A stretch of DNA of 64,000 bases, taken from positions 73,534 through 137,533 of the forward strand of contig NW_006768857.1 of the NCBI RefSeq assembly GCF_000204055.1, read 5' to 3'. The DNA comes from Melampsora larici-populina 98AG31. Its lineage: Eukaryota > Basidiomycota > Pucciniomycetes > Pucciniales > Melampsoraceae. Below are positions 21,851 to 32,600 of the stretch, piece by piece (positions within the stretch are counted from its first letter, which is position 1; each line of letters opens with the position of its first letter). The notes under the pieces were generated by a model. It saw nothing but the letters and a program-made list of their open reading frames with translations. It was not told where the DNA came from and did no database searches. The position numbers and the translations under genes are program-made.

Positions 21851-22017
21851 TGGGATACAAAATTAAAACTGGGAGTTTTTTCCCAGTTTCCCGGTTTTCA
21901 AAATACCACCAAAAACGCAAGCTGGGAAACTGGGAGAACATGGGAAAGTTCCAAACACAGCCAAAAACAAAAACTGGGAAACTGGGAAAAAAATCCCAGG
22001 TTTAACTTTGTATCCCA
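21851..22017. mobile_element. Foldback MITE, about 167 bp
   Basis: Left TGGGATACAAAATTAAAACT, then GGGA and a T-run with CCCAGTTTCCC; the right end is its imperfect reverse complement ending TTTGTATCCCA. About 50 bp at each end pair with a few mismatches. I could not settle a target duplication, so the superfamily is open. Confidence 0.7.
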
Positions 22018-22240
22018 CAAATAACTTTTCACCCGTGTTGGTGTTTCAAAGTTGCTGCGCTACCTATTCCCAAAGAGCTCGCCCAATGTGTATCGTCGAC
22101 GCTGAACACCAAGTATCCCTGGTGTTCAGTGATGCACAATTCGGAAACACCAGTTCACCAAGTTGAGAACTGGTGTTTCTGTCTTTGAGAGTCTTAGGGT
22201 CATAAACCCCCAAATTTTTGGATGGTCCTTCAAAAACTAA
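22018..22240. other. Spacer left of the Harbinger element
   Basis: No gene. It contains a short inverted pair around GAACACCA (CTGAACACCAAGTATCCC followed by GGTGTTCAG, 22103-22130). Confidence 0.4.
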
Positions 22241-22593
22241 GAGCGCGTTCACTTAAGCAATTTCTGACTCGAAATCGCTTTTTACACATAACAGAAATCG
22301 CTTTCTGTAAAAAGTGTTTGATTTGTTATTTACAAGCATTCTGTAATGTACAGAATGCTTATAAAAATAGCTTTTTAAGCTGATTTCTACAATTCGATAA
22401 TAGCGAATTTTACTTGATTTTTGCTCTTTCTGTCCTCTTGACCATTTTCGACAAGTTCGTGTCCAACGTACAAAACCCACCAAACCCCATCCAAAACTCC
22501 AAAGCCATATCAGACCCGATCATCCTCTCTTCTACTTGACCCTTCCTTTCTCATCGGACCATTCCATTTCTTCATCCCTCTTTCACCTCAAAA

Positions 22594-24458
22594 ATGTCCA
22601 AAAATGAATCAAACAGCAACAGCAACAACGAAGATGAAACTTCGACTCAAATTGCTCCGACCAAATAGTGGTACACAAACATTACAACCCATTTGAAAAA
22701 CCCATTTGAGAAAAAATTGAAAAACCCATTTAAAAAATTATTTTTTTGAACAGAAAAATAAATTGGGTCCCTCTGGAATTTTCTGTTCAAAAAAATATTC
22801 TTTTGAATGGATTTTTATATTTTTTCCTAAATGGGTTTTTCGAATGGGTTGTAATGTTTGTGTACCACTAATTAAAATCAAACAAGAAAAAAAAATCAGC
22901 TTCCGAAACCAAATCGATCAAAACCAAAGAAAAAAACAAATCAACCGATAAGAAATCAAACATCAAGAAATCAAATAATAAGAAATTAATTGATAAGAAT
23001 GAGAAATCAAGTAATGATCAAGCTGAAGATGAAGGTCAAGATGATGATGATAATGATGACCATGGGATTGTAGTTAGTGGTGGCAATTGGGTGCACAAGT
23101 GCACCGTTTGGCTGATTGATGAGTATCGCCATCAAATCGAGCTTGGAAATGGTAATGATGGAGGACTGAAAACGGCAGCATGGAAACTAGTCCTTGAATC
23201 CTACAACAAACGATGGAAAACAAAGGAAGGATTAACTCGGTTAAAAAATCATATCCAGAAGGTAATCAATGAATTCTCTTCCTTATTTTGTATTGGATTA
23301 CATTTAACTGACCTTACTGAAACCTCAATATCTAGCTCAAGATAACTTACCGAGCCTTCGATAAGATCATGGACTCGTCTGGAGCTCCTGGTTGTGATAC
23401 AACAACGGGAATAGTGACTGCAGACAAAGAGTGGTGGGACAAATGGATCAAGGCAGTAAGTAAGATCGTTGTGATCTTCATATCATTGTTTGGTGAATTC
23501 TTTTTTCTATCTTTGTTTGCTTATAGGATGGAAACAAACATGCTATCCCTATCAAAAATCATGGTTTCCCAGCTTATAAAGCTGTTGGCACGATTATGCC
23601 TGCAAAACACCTCCGAGCGAATGGTGCTGAAGGCTTTGGGACGCAAAGCAAGAGACGACAATCGGCTTCACCGGGAACTGATGATGTAGATGAGGAAGCA
23701 GCAAATGGTAAGTTAATTTAACCATTTGATCATTGTAGATCCGACTCAATTGACCAGTTCATTCAACATCTTGTATTCTTCACAGATTCGTTTCCATCTG
23801 AATCTGAATCGATCCGAAGAGTGGCTACTGATCACAGTGAGGAGGACATCAAGGACGATGATGATGGTGATGGGAGTGTTAGTGAGTTGGATTGTCCTTC
23901 AAAAGCGACAAAAGGTAAAGCAGCTGGAAAAACCAATAATAAAGTCAGTGATCATCAATAAAAGAAAGTAGTCATCTAAAGATTTGTACTAACTGGTTTT
24001 ATCGATATCAAATACAGAAGAATCCATTTGCGAGGCATCTGAAAATTGCTAAGCGACAACTTGCAGAAGAAGAAGAAGAAACTCCTGAGATGAAGTTTGT
24101 ACGCAGCAAAAGAGGACCGATTGACAGAGATGCGTCCACTTCATCAGGAAAATGATCTCGCACCACTGGACCAAAGCTAGTCTCTCAATCAATCAATCGT
24201 GCGGTGGATCTGGAAGAACAAGCTGAAAGTGATCGGATCAAGATTGCAAGGTTGAAGTTAGAACAACATCCGAAACGTCAAGAAGCAATGAGTATCTTCA
24301 ACGCTGGATGTAACATTGAACTCAAACCAGAGCACATTTACACAGTAGCAAGTAAATTAAAAGATGATGATGTAGCGTCATTCTTCTTCCACATGCATGA
24401 GGATCATAGGTGGAACTGGTTGAAGGAAGAAGCTGGAGTCTTAGCAGAGTATCAATAG
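22594..24458 (+). pseudogene. Harbinger-associated MYB/SANT-like DNA-binding protein, disrupted
   Basis: Exons about 22871-23261, 23336-23455, 23527-23707, 23786-23943 and 24018-24458 join in phase. The first two exons form a Myb/SANT-like domain of the Myb_DNA-bind_3 type (CTVWLIDEYRHQIELG, AAWKLVLESYN, RLKNHIQ, then KEWWDKWIKA), which in Harbinger elements binds DNA and aids transposase entry to the nucleus. A basic, Asp/Glu-rich tail and a C-terminal helical segment (WNWLKEEAGVLAEY) follow. There are two lesions: TGA at 24153 where Arg fits, and a 201-bp MITE at 22668. A short frame beginning ATG 22594 lies in the same phase as the MYB frame once the MITE and one TA are removed, though the junction codon would be TAA, so the original start is uncertain. 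Confidence 0.75.
22668..22868. mobile_element. 201-bp mariner-type MITE inside the MYB gene
   Basis: The left end GTGGTACACAAACATTACAA and right end TTGTAATGTTTGTGTACCAC are reverse complements and extend inward about 41 bp with one mismatch. TA flanks both sides (22666-22667 and 22869-22870), the duplication of Tc1/mariner-type elements. It has no coding capacity. Confidence 0.88.
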
Positions 24459-24815
24459 GAGGTTTGAAAATTAAATTATGATCTTTATTACTGATTTATA
24501 TTATTATCTTTATTTTTGATTGTATGATCAATATATCTTAAAAGGTCTTATTCTTATAATTTCATTCTTTTTTGTTGTTTTGTTTTCTAATCAGTTTTCA
24601 TTTCAAAATTGGTTAAGTTTGCAATTTCAATAAGCTGTAGCAGTTAAATACATAATAACTTTGTGTTTTTAAGTTTGCAATGCACTGATTTAAAACTTGA
24701 TCGCTTAAATATTGTTTTGTTGATTGATGATTGAATGATTTAGTTTGAAGTATCAGTATGATAAAACGATTTTGAGATTAAAATTCGACAGCGATCGATG
24801 TGATTAAAAAAGGAT
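24459..24815. other. Harbinger interior, 3' flank of the MYB gene
   Basis: AT-rich, probably the 3' UTR of the MYB gene. No other gene or repeat recognised. Confidence 0.4.
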
Positions 24816-25003
24816 GAACAATTGGTTTATTGATTTGGCACACTGCCTTCCAACAAACGGCAATTGATAAAACAATGAGGTATGGACAATCGGTTTATTC
24901 ATTTGGCACACTGCCTTCAAACAAACAGTGATTGATATGAATGAAAAAGAACGGACAATTGGTTTATTGATTTGGCACACTGCCTTCCAACAAACGGCAA
25001 TTG
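24816..25003. repeat. Three tandem ~70-bp repeats inside the Harbinger element
   Basis: Three copies of ACAATTGGTTTATTGATTTG, then GCACACTGCCTTCCAACAAA, then CGGCAATTGA start near 24816, 24884 and 24954. The middle copy is the most divergent. They lie between the two convergent genes. Confidence 0.8.
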
Positions 25004-25128
25004 AGGTGATTTAAAAAATTAAGCTGGGAGTTATGTTGAGATGGTTAGGTAGGTGGCAAAATGGTTTGCAACCCCAGTATTTATATGGCATCAACAAAAA
25101 GCAGGAGCTGATTGAAAGCAAAATTGGC

Positions 25129-25297
25129 TTTTCAAAAGCAAGAGTTGCTTTTCAAAAAGCCAGAGTTGCTTTTCAAAAAGCCAGAGTTGCTTTTTAGAAA
25201 GCACGAGTTGGTTTTCAAAAAGCACAAGTTGGTTTTCAAAAAGCACGAGTTGGTTTTCAAAGAGCTAGAGTTGCATTTCAAAAAGCAAGAGTTGTTG
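25129..25297. repeat. 21-bp minisatellite, about eight copies
   Basis: The unit TTTTCAAAAAGCCAGAGTTG plus C is repeated about eight times with point variants (GCACGAGTTGG, GCTAGAGTTGC). The period of 21 keeps a reading frame open through the array (KKPELLF-like heptads), but this is a by-product of period 3n and not evidence of a gene. It sits in the interior of the Harbinger element. Confidence 0.85.
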
Positions 25298-25486
25298 GAA
25301 AGCAAAATTCACTCATCAAAAAGCAACAGTGACTTTTTAAAAGAGGGCTTTATGTGTGTTTAATTGGCTGGTTAAATAGATATATATATTAAACAATGAG
25401 ACTGTGATACACAGAGGTGCGATGTGAATGAAAATAAATTTTTTAAAACATAAAAATTATTAAAGTACTTGTATAAATTGATACCA

Positions 25487-26772
25487 TCAAACATGTCGGC
25501 GAGCAGCGGCAGCATGCGTATAATCATGAAACATCTGTTCAGCAATATGATCACGCATGTCATTTGCTTGAGTACGCTGAGCAGGCGTGGGTGCGACCCA
25601 CTCAGGGTCGTCATCATCACGGGCTAACCTGGCTTCTAATCTCTCCTTCAATGCATACTCTTTGTAAAAGTCGTCTTTGCCAGATTCAAGTCGAATTATA
25701 TTATGTAAGACACAGCAAGCAATCACAATCCTTACTTGGGTTTTGTAAGGAAAGGCCGGCATACAAGCTAAGATTGGGAATCACATCTTGTTGACGCCAA
25801 AGATTCGTTCAATTATGATTCGAAGTGATGAGTGTCGGTGATTATACAGTTCCTTCGCCGTTTGTGGTGCCAGGCCGGAGTGCTTCCATTCCTTGAGGTG
25901 ATATCGAACCGAGCGATAAGGTGTCAGGAATCCTGGCACATTTGCATATCCAGCATCCGCAACATAGAAGTGGTCTGAAAGGCGTAGACAAATCAGTGAA
26001 ACATTTGCATAATGATATATGTTGATCACGTACCTGTTGGAACCACGAATCGACCCTCTTCAAGTGCTTGATGAAGTACTCGAGCATCTGCGTAAGAGCC
26101 TTCTAATCCGGCATACACAAAGGTAAATAGAATGTTGAAAGAACAAGCTGCTAATACATTTTGGCTGATGTCCCCTTTTCGGTTTCGATGTGCTGGTTTG
26201 CGATCCGCAGGTACAATACAAGGGATGTGGGTGCCATCAATTGCACCCACACAATTGTCGAAGTAAGGAGTCATTCTTGGATTTGTCCGTATCTCTTTTG
26301 GACATAGGCCATTTGCAATAGGTTGGACAATGTAGATAGATTGAAGCGAGGTGATCGCATTGAGAACCTCGTTGAAATAGCGGCTGATGGTGGCACCAGA
26401 GCGCTGGAATCGTTCACCAGCCAGTCGATTAGAACCCGAGTTGCCGACAATGAATAAAAAAATCATAACACGCTCTTCCACAGTCACACTTCTCTTGCGC
26501 TGGACAGTGAGCTTGCCTTCAAGGGCTTTGATCAAGCCCTTGAAGGCAAGTTTGTCCATTCTACACAGCTCTCAAAAGCGTACGTCACTTCCTTCTAAAA
26601 TTTCTTTGGTATAATGATTTCCCCGGAGCTTGGACGTTCAACATGGAATCTTTGGAATGGTATTCAAAGTATCTAGGAATTGTTTTCCGGCTTGAATCAC
26701 AATCTTGAGAAGATTGCTTTTTCTCAATGAGGTTGATGACCTTGAGGCGTTTGAGCCGGATGAATCAGACAT
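25487..26772 (-). pseudogene. PIF/Harbinger DDE transposase, three nonsense codons
   Basis: The frame runs from ATG 26772 with an intron between about 26030 and 25983 (donor after VVPTG, GTACGT; acceptor TTTCAG), then continues to 25487. The core shows GAIDGTHIPC (first Asp), VADAGYANVPGF (second Asp) and IIIERIFGV (Glu), followed by the conserved tail TQVRIVIACCVLHNII. This is the DDE_4-type fold of PIF/Harbinger transposases (HARBI1 relatives). TGA codons interrupt at 26640, 26574 and 25783. Each sits where family members have Arg, and the frame stays the same on both sides, so all look like single C-to-T changes. The protein is otherwise near full length. Confidence 0.85.
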
Positions 26773-26985
26773 GATTGGTGGTGGTTGTTTGTACCATCAC
26801 CAATTTGATCTTAGAATGCGTTGTTGTTAAAAAGTTAACAAAGTGAACACTTCTAAGATGAATTTTGATGTCCTTCATCTGAAAAGTGAAATTATGGCAT
26901 TTTACTATAAAAAGACTTTCGTACGTGTACGAAAGTGGTGCCTTAGAAACTGATTTCTAGAAAAGCGGGCTAAGTGAACGCGCTC

Positions 26986-27213
26986 TAAACCTCATGTAGA
27001 TTTGATCGCTAATCCAATATGGCACTTGATGAGCCATGGCTTTGGTTCTAATGATGGTCTCCTTGAAAACCAAGCAGACAACACAGCAAGCTGACTCTGC
27101 AATAGCATCCTTTTGATTTTGAACTCTTGGATGATTTTATTTCAACAACCACTGTGGCGAGATGACAGGAAACAAAATAAAGCATATGGTACAATATCTT
27201 GATTACAACTGGT
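26986..27213. other. Spacer between Harbinger element and Tc1/mariner remnant
   Basis: Begins with the right TAA duplication. No gene recognised; it probably contains the 3' flank of the Tc1/mariner gene. Confidence 0.4.
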
Positions 27214-27766
27214 CTACATATAGCCACTACCTTTGAAAATATTGTCGCACAAACGTTCTGTGAAAACTTCCATCATGGAAACCCATACAACCGCCTGCTC
27301 ACCATCAGAGTCAATGGCCCCTTGAAGTCCCTGGGTCCTTTGGAGGTTTGCTTTCACCGGGGAGAAACCCTTCTCAATTTGATTGAGGTCCGGGCTATAC
27401 GCGGGTAAATAAATTAACCTTACCCCATGAGCTTCACATAATTCAGCTACCAAGCCACCATGATGAATCGGGGAATTATCTAAAACAAGCACAGAGTTCC
27501 AAGCTGGCCATGGATTCATGGCTGGTAACTACGTAAAATACAAATGACATTAGCAATCAAATCAACATGCCACACGATTAAATGATGGGTGCAGCTCACC
27601 AAGTTGTTTTCCAAAAAAGCTTCAAAATCAATGTGAGAATACCCACCCTGCTTGATGGTGATTGCCAATAAGCCTTCCAATGAAATAGCTGGTAACGCTG
27701 ACCAACAGCCAGATTGAGTTGGCCTGGCGAGCCCAGGGGTACGCTTGCTGATGGGTGCATGTGCGT
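27214..27766 (-). pseudogene. Tc1/mariner-type DDE transposase fragment, cut by the Gypsy element
   Basis: The C-terminal catalytic part is clear: VLVLDNSPIHHGG, then LPAYSPDLNQIE, with 34 residues between Asp and Glu (DD34E pattern). Upstream, a GTGAGC..TAG intron (about 27598-27535) joins to a frame reading LPAISLEGLLAITIKQGG and DFEAFLENN. Farther upstream the motif NLAVGQRYQ sits in another frame, so at least one frameshift is present. The fragment stops at 27766 where the Gypsy 5' LTR begins, and I could not recognise the missing N-terminus beyond the 3' LTR at 38939. This is an old insertion, inactive. Confidence 0.75.
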
Positions 27767-29394
27767 TGTGGTGATCAATTTATGGGATCAATTAAAAAAT
27801 TCACAATTACCAGTTTACCAGTTTATTAGCAGGATTCAGCAGGAAAGAAAATTCGAAATGGAGGTTTTTGATCAATTGAAGCTCTTGTAGGCTTATGTAT
27901 TGGTCATTAGGTCAACATTACATCATTTTATTTCACATTATATATTAAGATCATTATAGTTTACTTACAAATTTATTACGAAAATAAAGAAAGAAAAACA
28001 TAAGAAAAATTCGAAATTATAGGTATAAAGGTTGGAAAATGGTTTTTAGGTTAGTAAAAATAAAGTTATGGGTATTATGAGGTTAGAATATGAAAGAACA
28101 ACATTATATGATACTATGACAATTTTAATCTTCAAGGTTGATAAGTAGAAACAGAAGTTATTAGGAAAAAAGCACTTTTTCGAAGTTGGTAAACAAGAGG
28201 TACACGTGTAGTTTGGTTGTGTAATAGTGGTAGTGATGGAATTTAAGGTTGCCAAGAGGATTTTCCGGGATTTTTAAGGCTATAGATGATGATGTCATAT
28301 TACATGAGCAAGAAAAAGATAGTAGTAGCTGTGAAAAGTGAAGAAAATGGGTGAAATTCGTGGAAAATGGAGGTTTTCAGCTAATTACATATGTCAAATG
28401 ACGTCAGAATAGGTTGGTAGATGGCTCATTCAACGCAGAAGAGTGGATTACATAATGTACAAACTTTAAATCATTAGTAACGGAGGTGTGTGTAAAAAGT
28501 TATAAGGCAAATAAAGAATTGGTGTGAATCTCGAATTTACAGTCACAAGTCACATGTAACACTAAAAACCTTAACTTCACAACTCAATATCTTATGCATC
28601 ACTCATCAGAAGTAGGTCATGTAGGTGTCAGAAATGATCAGTAACACGTGGGCTACAAGATGCACTTTAGTAATCAAAAATTGGAGCACATCTGAAAAAA
28701 TTCGTAATCTCAAAAATTGGTTTTCAGCTAGTTTACAAGGAAAAAATCACCTGTATTCATCATAAGAAGTGCTGTACATCATATTATTGCGTCATTGATC
28801 ACTTTTAGCTGTGAAAATTACATCATTTATTAGTAACAAAACCATTACATTGCGTCATCATAGGGTTTTTAGGGAATTTTGGGCGGATTTGATTGGTTTT
28901 GAGGCTGTTGACCATTGTAAAAGTTCTAGTACATTGTTATATATACTTTGAGAGGGTTTTGGGACTGTTGTTCCCCTTTTTTTCTTTATCATTTACGCCA
29001 TTATTATTTTGTTTATCATCATAAACTTATTTTAATAGTATCTGTTCACTTAAATACGCCCTTTATTACAGTTATAAAGAGAAATTTACTTTAGTTTTAT
29101 AGTCATAAAGACTTATTGGGAATAATATCAATCAGATATTGCTTATTTTTTTTCAGTTATCAATTGGGAATAACACTATAGCAGTGTTGATAGTAATACA
29201 AAGTGTGCTTTTGAAGTTAAAATTACGTGTGAAGTTATATTTCTCTGGTGCCTTATCAGTACTCAATACAACAGAGCTCTTTCTGATTGTGTTGTTTTAG
29301 AAGAGCAGTCCTTAGACAACTTCTACTAGTCATTTTATTAGTAGATTATCCTCTTCCAGCTCTGTATAACCCTTGTTGGGTTATAAGTTCTACA
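27767..29394 (+). repeat. 5' LTR of the Gypsy element
   Basis: 1,628 bp, TG..CA ends. The last 30 bp contain an 8-bp stem hairpin (TATAACCC, loop TTGTT, GGGTTATA at 29365-29385) just before AGTTCTACA. Short frames inside, for example 28046-28255, recur in the 3' LTR and are not genes. Confidence 0.95.
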
Positions 29395-29646
29395 TATTGG
29401 TGACTCTGCCCGGGCTTGACAAATTAAAATCAACTTATAATTAAATCAATTTCTCTTTTAATCATTATCAACAAGCAAATTATATTATATTACATCAAGA
29501 TTCAATAAAAATTATTCACGTGGTTATCAACAGAAGATCTTTAAAATTAAAATTATTCAAATCAATCATAAACATTATCTTTCATTCTCATTTAAAAATA
29601 TATCAAAATTAGTTCTTATTTAAAGAATTTATTATATAAAGAAGCT
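29395..29646. other. Gypsy 5' leader
   Basis: AT-rich untranslated leader between LTR and ATG of Gag-Pol. After the primer-binding site I see only A-rich sequence, where a packaging signal could lie. Confidence 0.5.
29398..29413 (+). promoter_or_regulatory. Candidate primer-binding site
   Basis: TGGTGACTCTGCCCGG begins three bases after the 5' LTR. It starts with TGG as expected for pairing to the CCA end of a tRNA. Which tRNA matches cannot be settled without the host tRNA set. Confidence 0.6.
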
Positions 29647-32600
29647 ATGTCTTCAGTTATTCAAATGCATAATCAAGATGTGGCGGATGATGGAGATGAG
29701 GAATTAGAATTACCACCAACATCTCATTATAAAAGAACTCCACAAATTTCTGGAAGCAGAGTTTATGTTCCAGATGTTTCTACTTCTATTAACATATTAC
29801 CACCACCACCACCTCCAGGACCTTCCTCTGGATCAACTATTCATGGAAAACAACGTGAAGAACCACCTGCTTCTGAGGATCCAATTCCACCTTCAGCCTT
29901 TACTGGATTCAGGGAACAGGAACCATTATTACCCTCTGATCATGAGGAAGACGTGGATTGGCAACAACAATTCTATAATCAACAACAATATTATTTACAA
30001 AGAGAAAAAGAAGTGGCAGACATTATTACTAATAATAGAATTAAGGAAGAAAGAGAGAAGAAGGAGAAGGAAAAAGAAGTGGTAAAAGTCGTGAAAAAGA
30101 GTAAAGGCAAGAAGGTTATTAAGAAAATTATTAAAGAAGATGATGGAGGAGATTATTCAAGTTCTTCAAGTTCTTCAGATGATGATTCAACTAGTAATGG
30201 AGATGTTAGTAGTGAAGAAAGGAATGAGGAGGCTAGAAGTCATATTAAACCACGTAGAATTGATAATACTGATTCAAGTATTAGATTTGAAGTTGGAAGG
30301 AATGTTAAGAAGTTTATCATTAATTATCATAGTCAAGCTGAAGCAAATGGCGCCTCAGAACTTGATATGGTTAGACAAGTTACTAGCTTTGTTGTTGGAG
30401 AAGAATTGAAGGAGGAAATACGTGAAATGGATGGTTGGGGTACTGGTGAATGGAGTTGGAAGAAAGTTAAGGAACAATTAATTGAAAGGTATCAAACTAC
30501 CACGGAGCAACCAAGATATTCAATTGATCATTTAAGAACTTTGTCAGAAAGAACTGCTATGACTGGTGGTGTTACAAATAAAGCTGAATATCAAACATTT
30601 AGAATTAATTTTGACAAAATTCATCAATATTTAACAAGACATGATTATATTGATTCAAATGATGAAGAAGTTGCACGCCATTTCTATGATGCTTTCTCTG
30701 ATGAACTTCAAAAGAAATTCAAGAAAAGAATGATTAGAAAGAAGTTAATGAAGAAGGTGGATAGTGGAAGATATAGGTTACCTAATTTAAATAAATTAAA
30801 GAAGGTTGTGGATCATTATATTGAAGAAGAAGCTTTATTAATCTTTGAGGATATTGGAGAAGAGAAGTTTGCAATTAAGAATGAAATTGCTGGTGTTAGA
30901 AGTGAAGTAATTCAAAAGGATACTAGTAATAAAGTTGCTAAAATAGGAGGAATGCAAGCAAAAGCCACGCAGCAAATGGAGGTTTTATGTAGTGACTTGG
31001 GAAATTTACATATAAATCACGTGCAGGCTCCATTATTATTACCACCTGTAAATGCATTGCATCCTTATCTTCCTGTTTCAAATTCTTTACAAACTCAAAT
31101 CCATCAACAAGCTGAACCTTTTAGAGCTCAACATCAACAAAATCCGTCAAATTATCAAAGAGTTAATCAACCTTATAATAATAATAACAATTTTAATAAT
31201 CAGCCGCGTAATTTTCCAGCTCAGAATTATAAAGGACAACAGCCCAATTACAGCAGGCCTTATAATAATAATAATGTTAATAGACCTTATAATCCTCAAA
31301 ATCCAAATACAAATAATCAAAATACTTATCAACCTCCACCACCTCCAAATGGAAATCAAGGAAGTACTGTCTTTTGCGTGTATTGTAATACTGAAGGACA
31401 TACTGTAGGAAGATGTAGATGGGTAATTCAAGATAAGCAAGCTGGATTATTGCAAGATAGGATGGATGGTTTCTTCTTACCTTCAGGAAATGTAAGGATG
31501 TTTAAGCAAGGAGAAGATGGAATCAGGCAGCAAGTTATTAGATATTCTGAACAGCAAGCCAATGATGCTACACGTCAAAATATACAACAACAGCGTGTAA
31601 CAACTCCTGCTGTACATGTTAATACACCTGTAGTACCACCTGTAACTCCTACAGCTATTATTACTAAAAATGACAGGAAAGATAAAATTCAAGAGCTTAA
31701 AACAAGTTGTGGTATTCTTGAAGGGAATTGGAGGATGCCTGAAATATTAAGAAGTAATGGGAATGAATTATTGGGAGGAGGTGGAACTAAAATATATGAT
31801 ATTACAGCAAATAGACGTAGTGGAAAGACTGTAACTCAAGCTGAACCTAAGAAGAAGAAGAAGGTTACTATTAATGAAGAAGCTGAGGATATTGATGATG
31901 GTATGGATTTAGATATAGAAAATAATATTGAAGAAGCTGGTATAAATGAAATGGAGGAAAGCTTAAGAAGAATTCATGCTGATGATGATAATAGAAACAT
32001 TAAGGAAGGTTCAAATAAAACAATTAGACCTTCTTATATAATGCCAGGACACGGGGAACAGAAGAATAAATTGGAAAGGCCAGTCTTTGCAGACAATCCA
32101 AGAGTTGTAACAGACGTGGTTCAGAAATTAATGAAGAGTGTTATTGATATTCAAGTTAAGGAATTATGCGCCATTTCTCCTGTGGTATCTGAAGAAGTTA
32201 AGAAGTGGGTTTCAAAGAGAAGATTAAATATGAATCAAGAAACAATGGCTTCAGCAGTTAATAGTACAGTTTTATCTGACTTTGAATTTGATTCTGAAAG
32301 TAATTCATCTCTGGAAGTTAATTTACCTCAGTCTCCTTTATATTCCACGCCTTTGGGATATGTTACTATTACAATTGGTAAAATTAAATTGAAAGCATTG
32401 GTTGATTCAGGATCTCAAATTAGTATAATTCCTCAGAAGTTTATGCAATTGTTACCTGTTCAAACTATGGTTAATATTAAAGGAGCAGTAAGAGGAATTG
32501 GCGGACAGAAGACTGTTTTATGTGGGATTGCTGAGAAAGTGAAAGTTAGAATTGGTAGAAATATTGAAGGCTTGGTTCAATTCTACGTAACTGAGGAGAG

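Larger units (their letters stand above)
22241..26985. mobile_element. Complete PIF/Harbinger transposon with MYB partner gene
   Basis: 4,745 bp. The left end reads GAGCGCGTTCACTTA (22241-22255) and the right end is its exact reverse complement (26971-26985), flanked by TAA at 22238-22240 and 26986-26988. A 3-bp TWA-type duplication is typical for PIF/Harbinger. It carries a plus-strand MYB/SANT-like gene (about 22594-24458) and a convergent transposase (26772-25487, minus), the usual two-protein set for this superfamily. Both genes are broken by in-frame TGA codons, so this copy is probably non-autonomous now. Confidence 0.9.

Noticed and set aside
25112..25363. 83-aa plus-strand frame of KKPELLF repeats
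   Set aside because: Product of a 21-bp minisatellite; any array with period divisible by three stays open.
28046..28255. 69-aa open frame, repeated at 37593-37802
   Set aside because: It lies at the same place in both LTRs of the Gypsy element; repeat-borne and without protein-like features.
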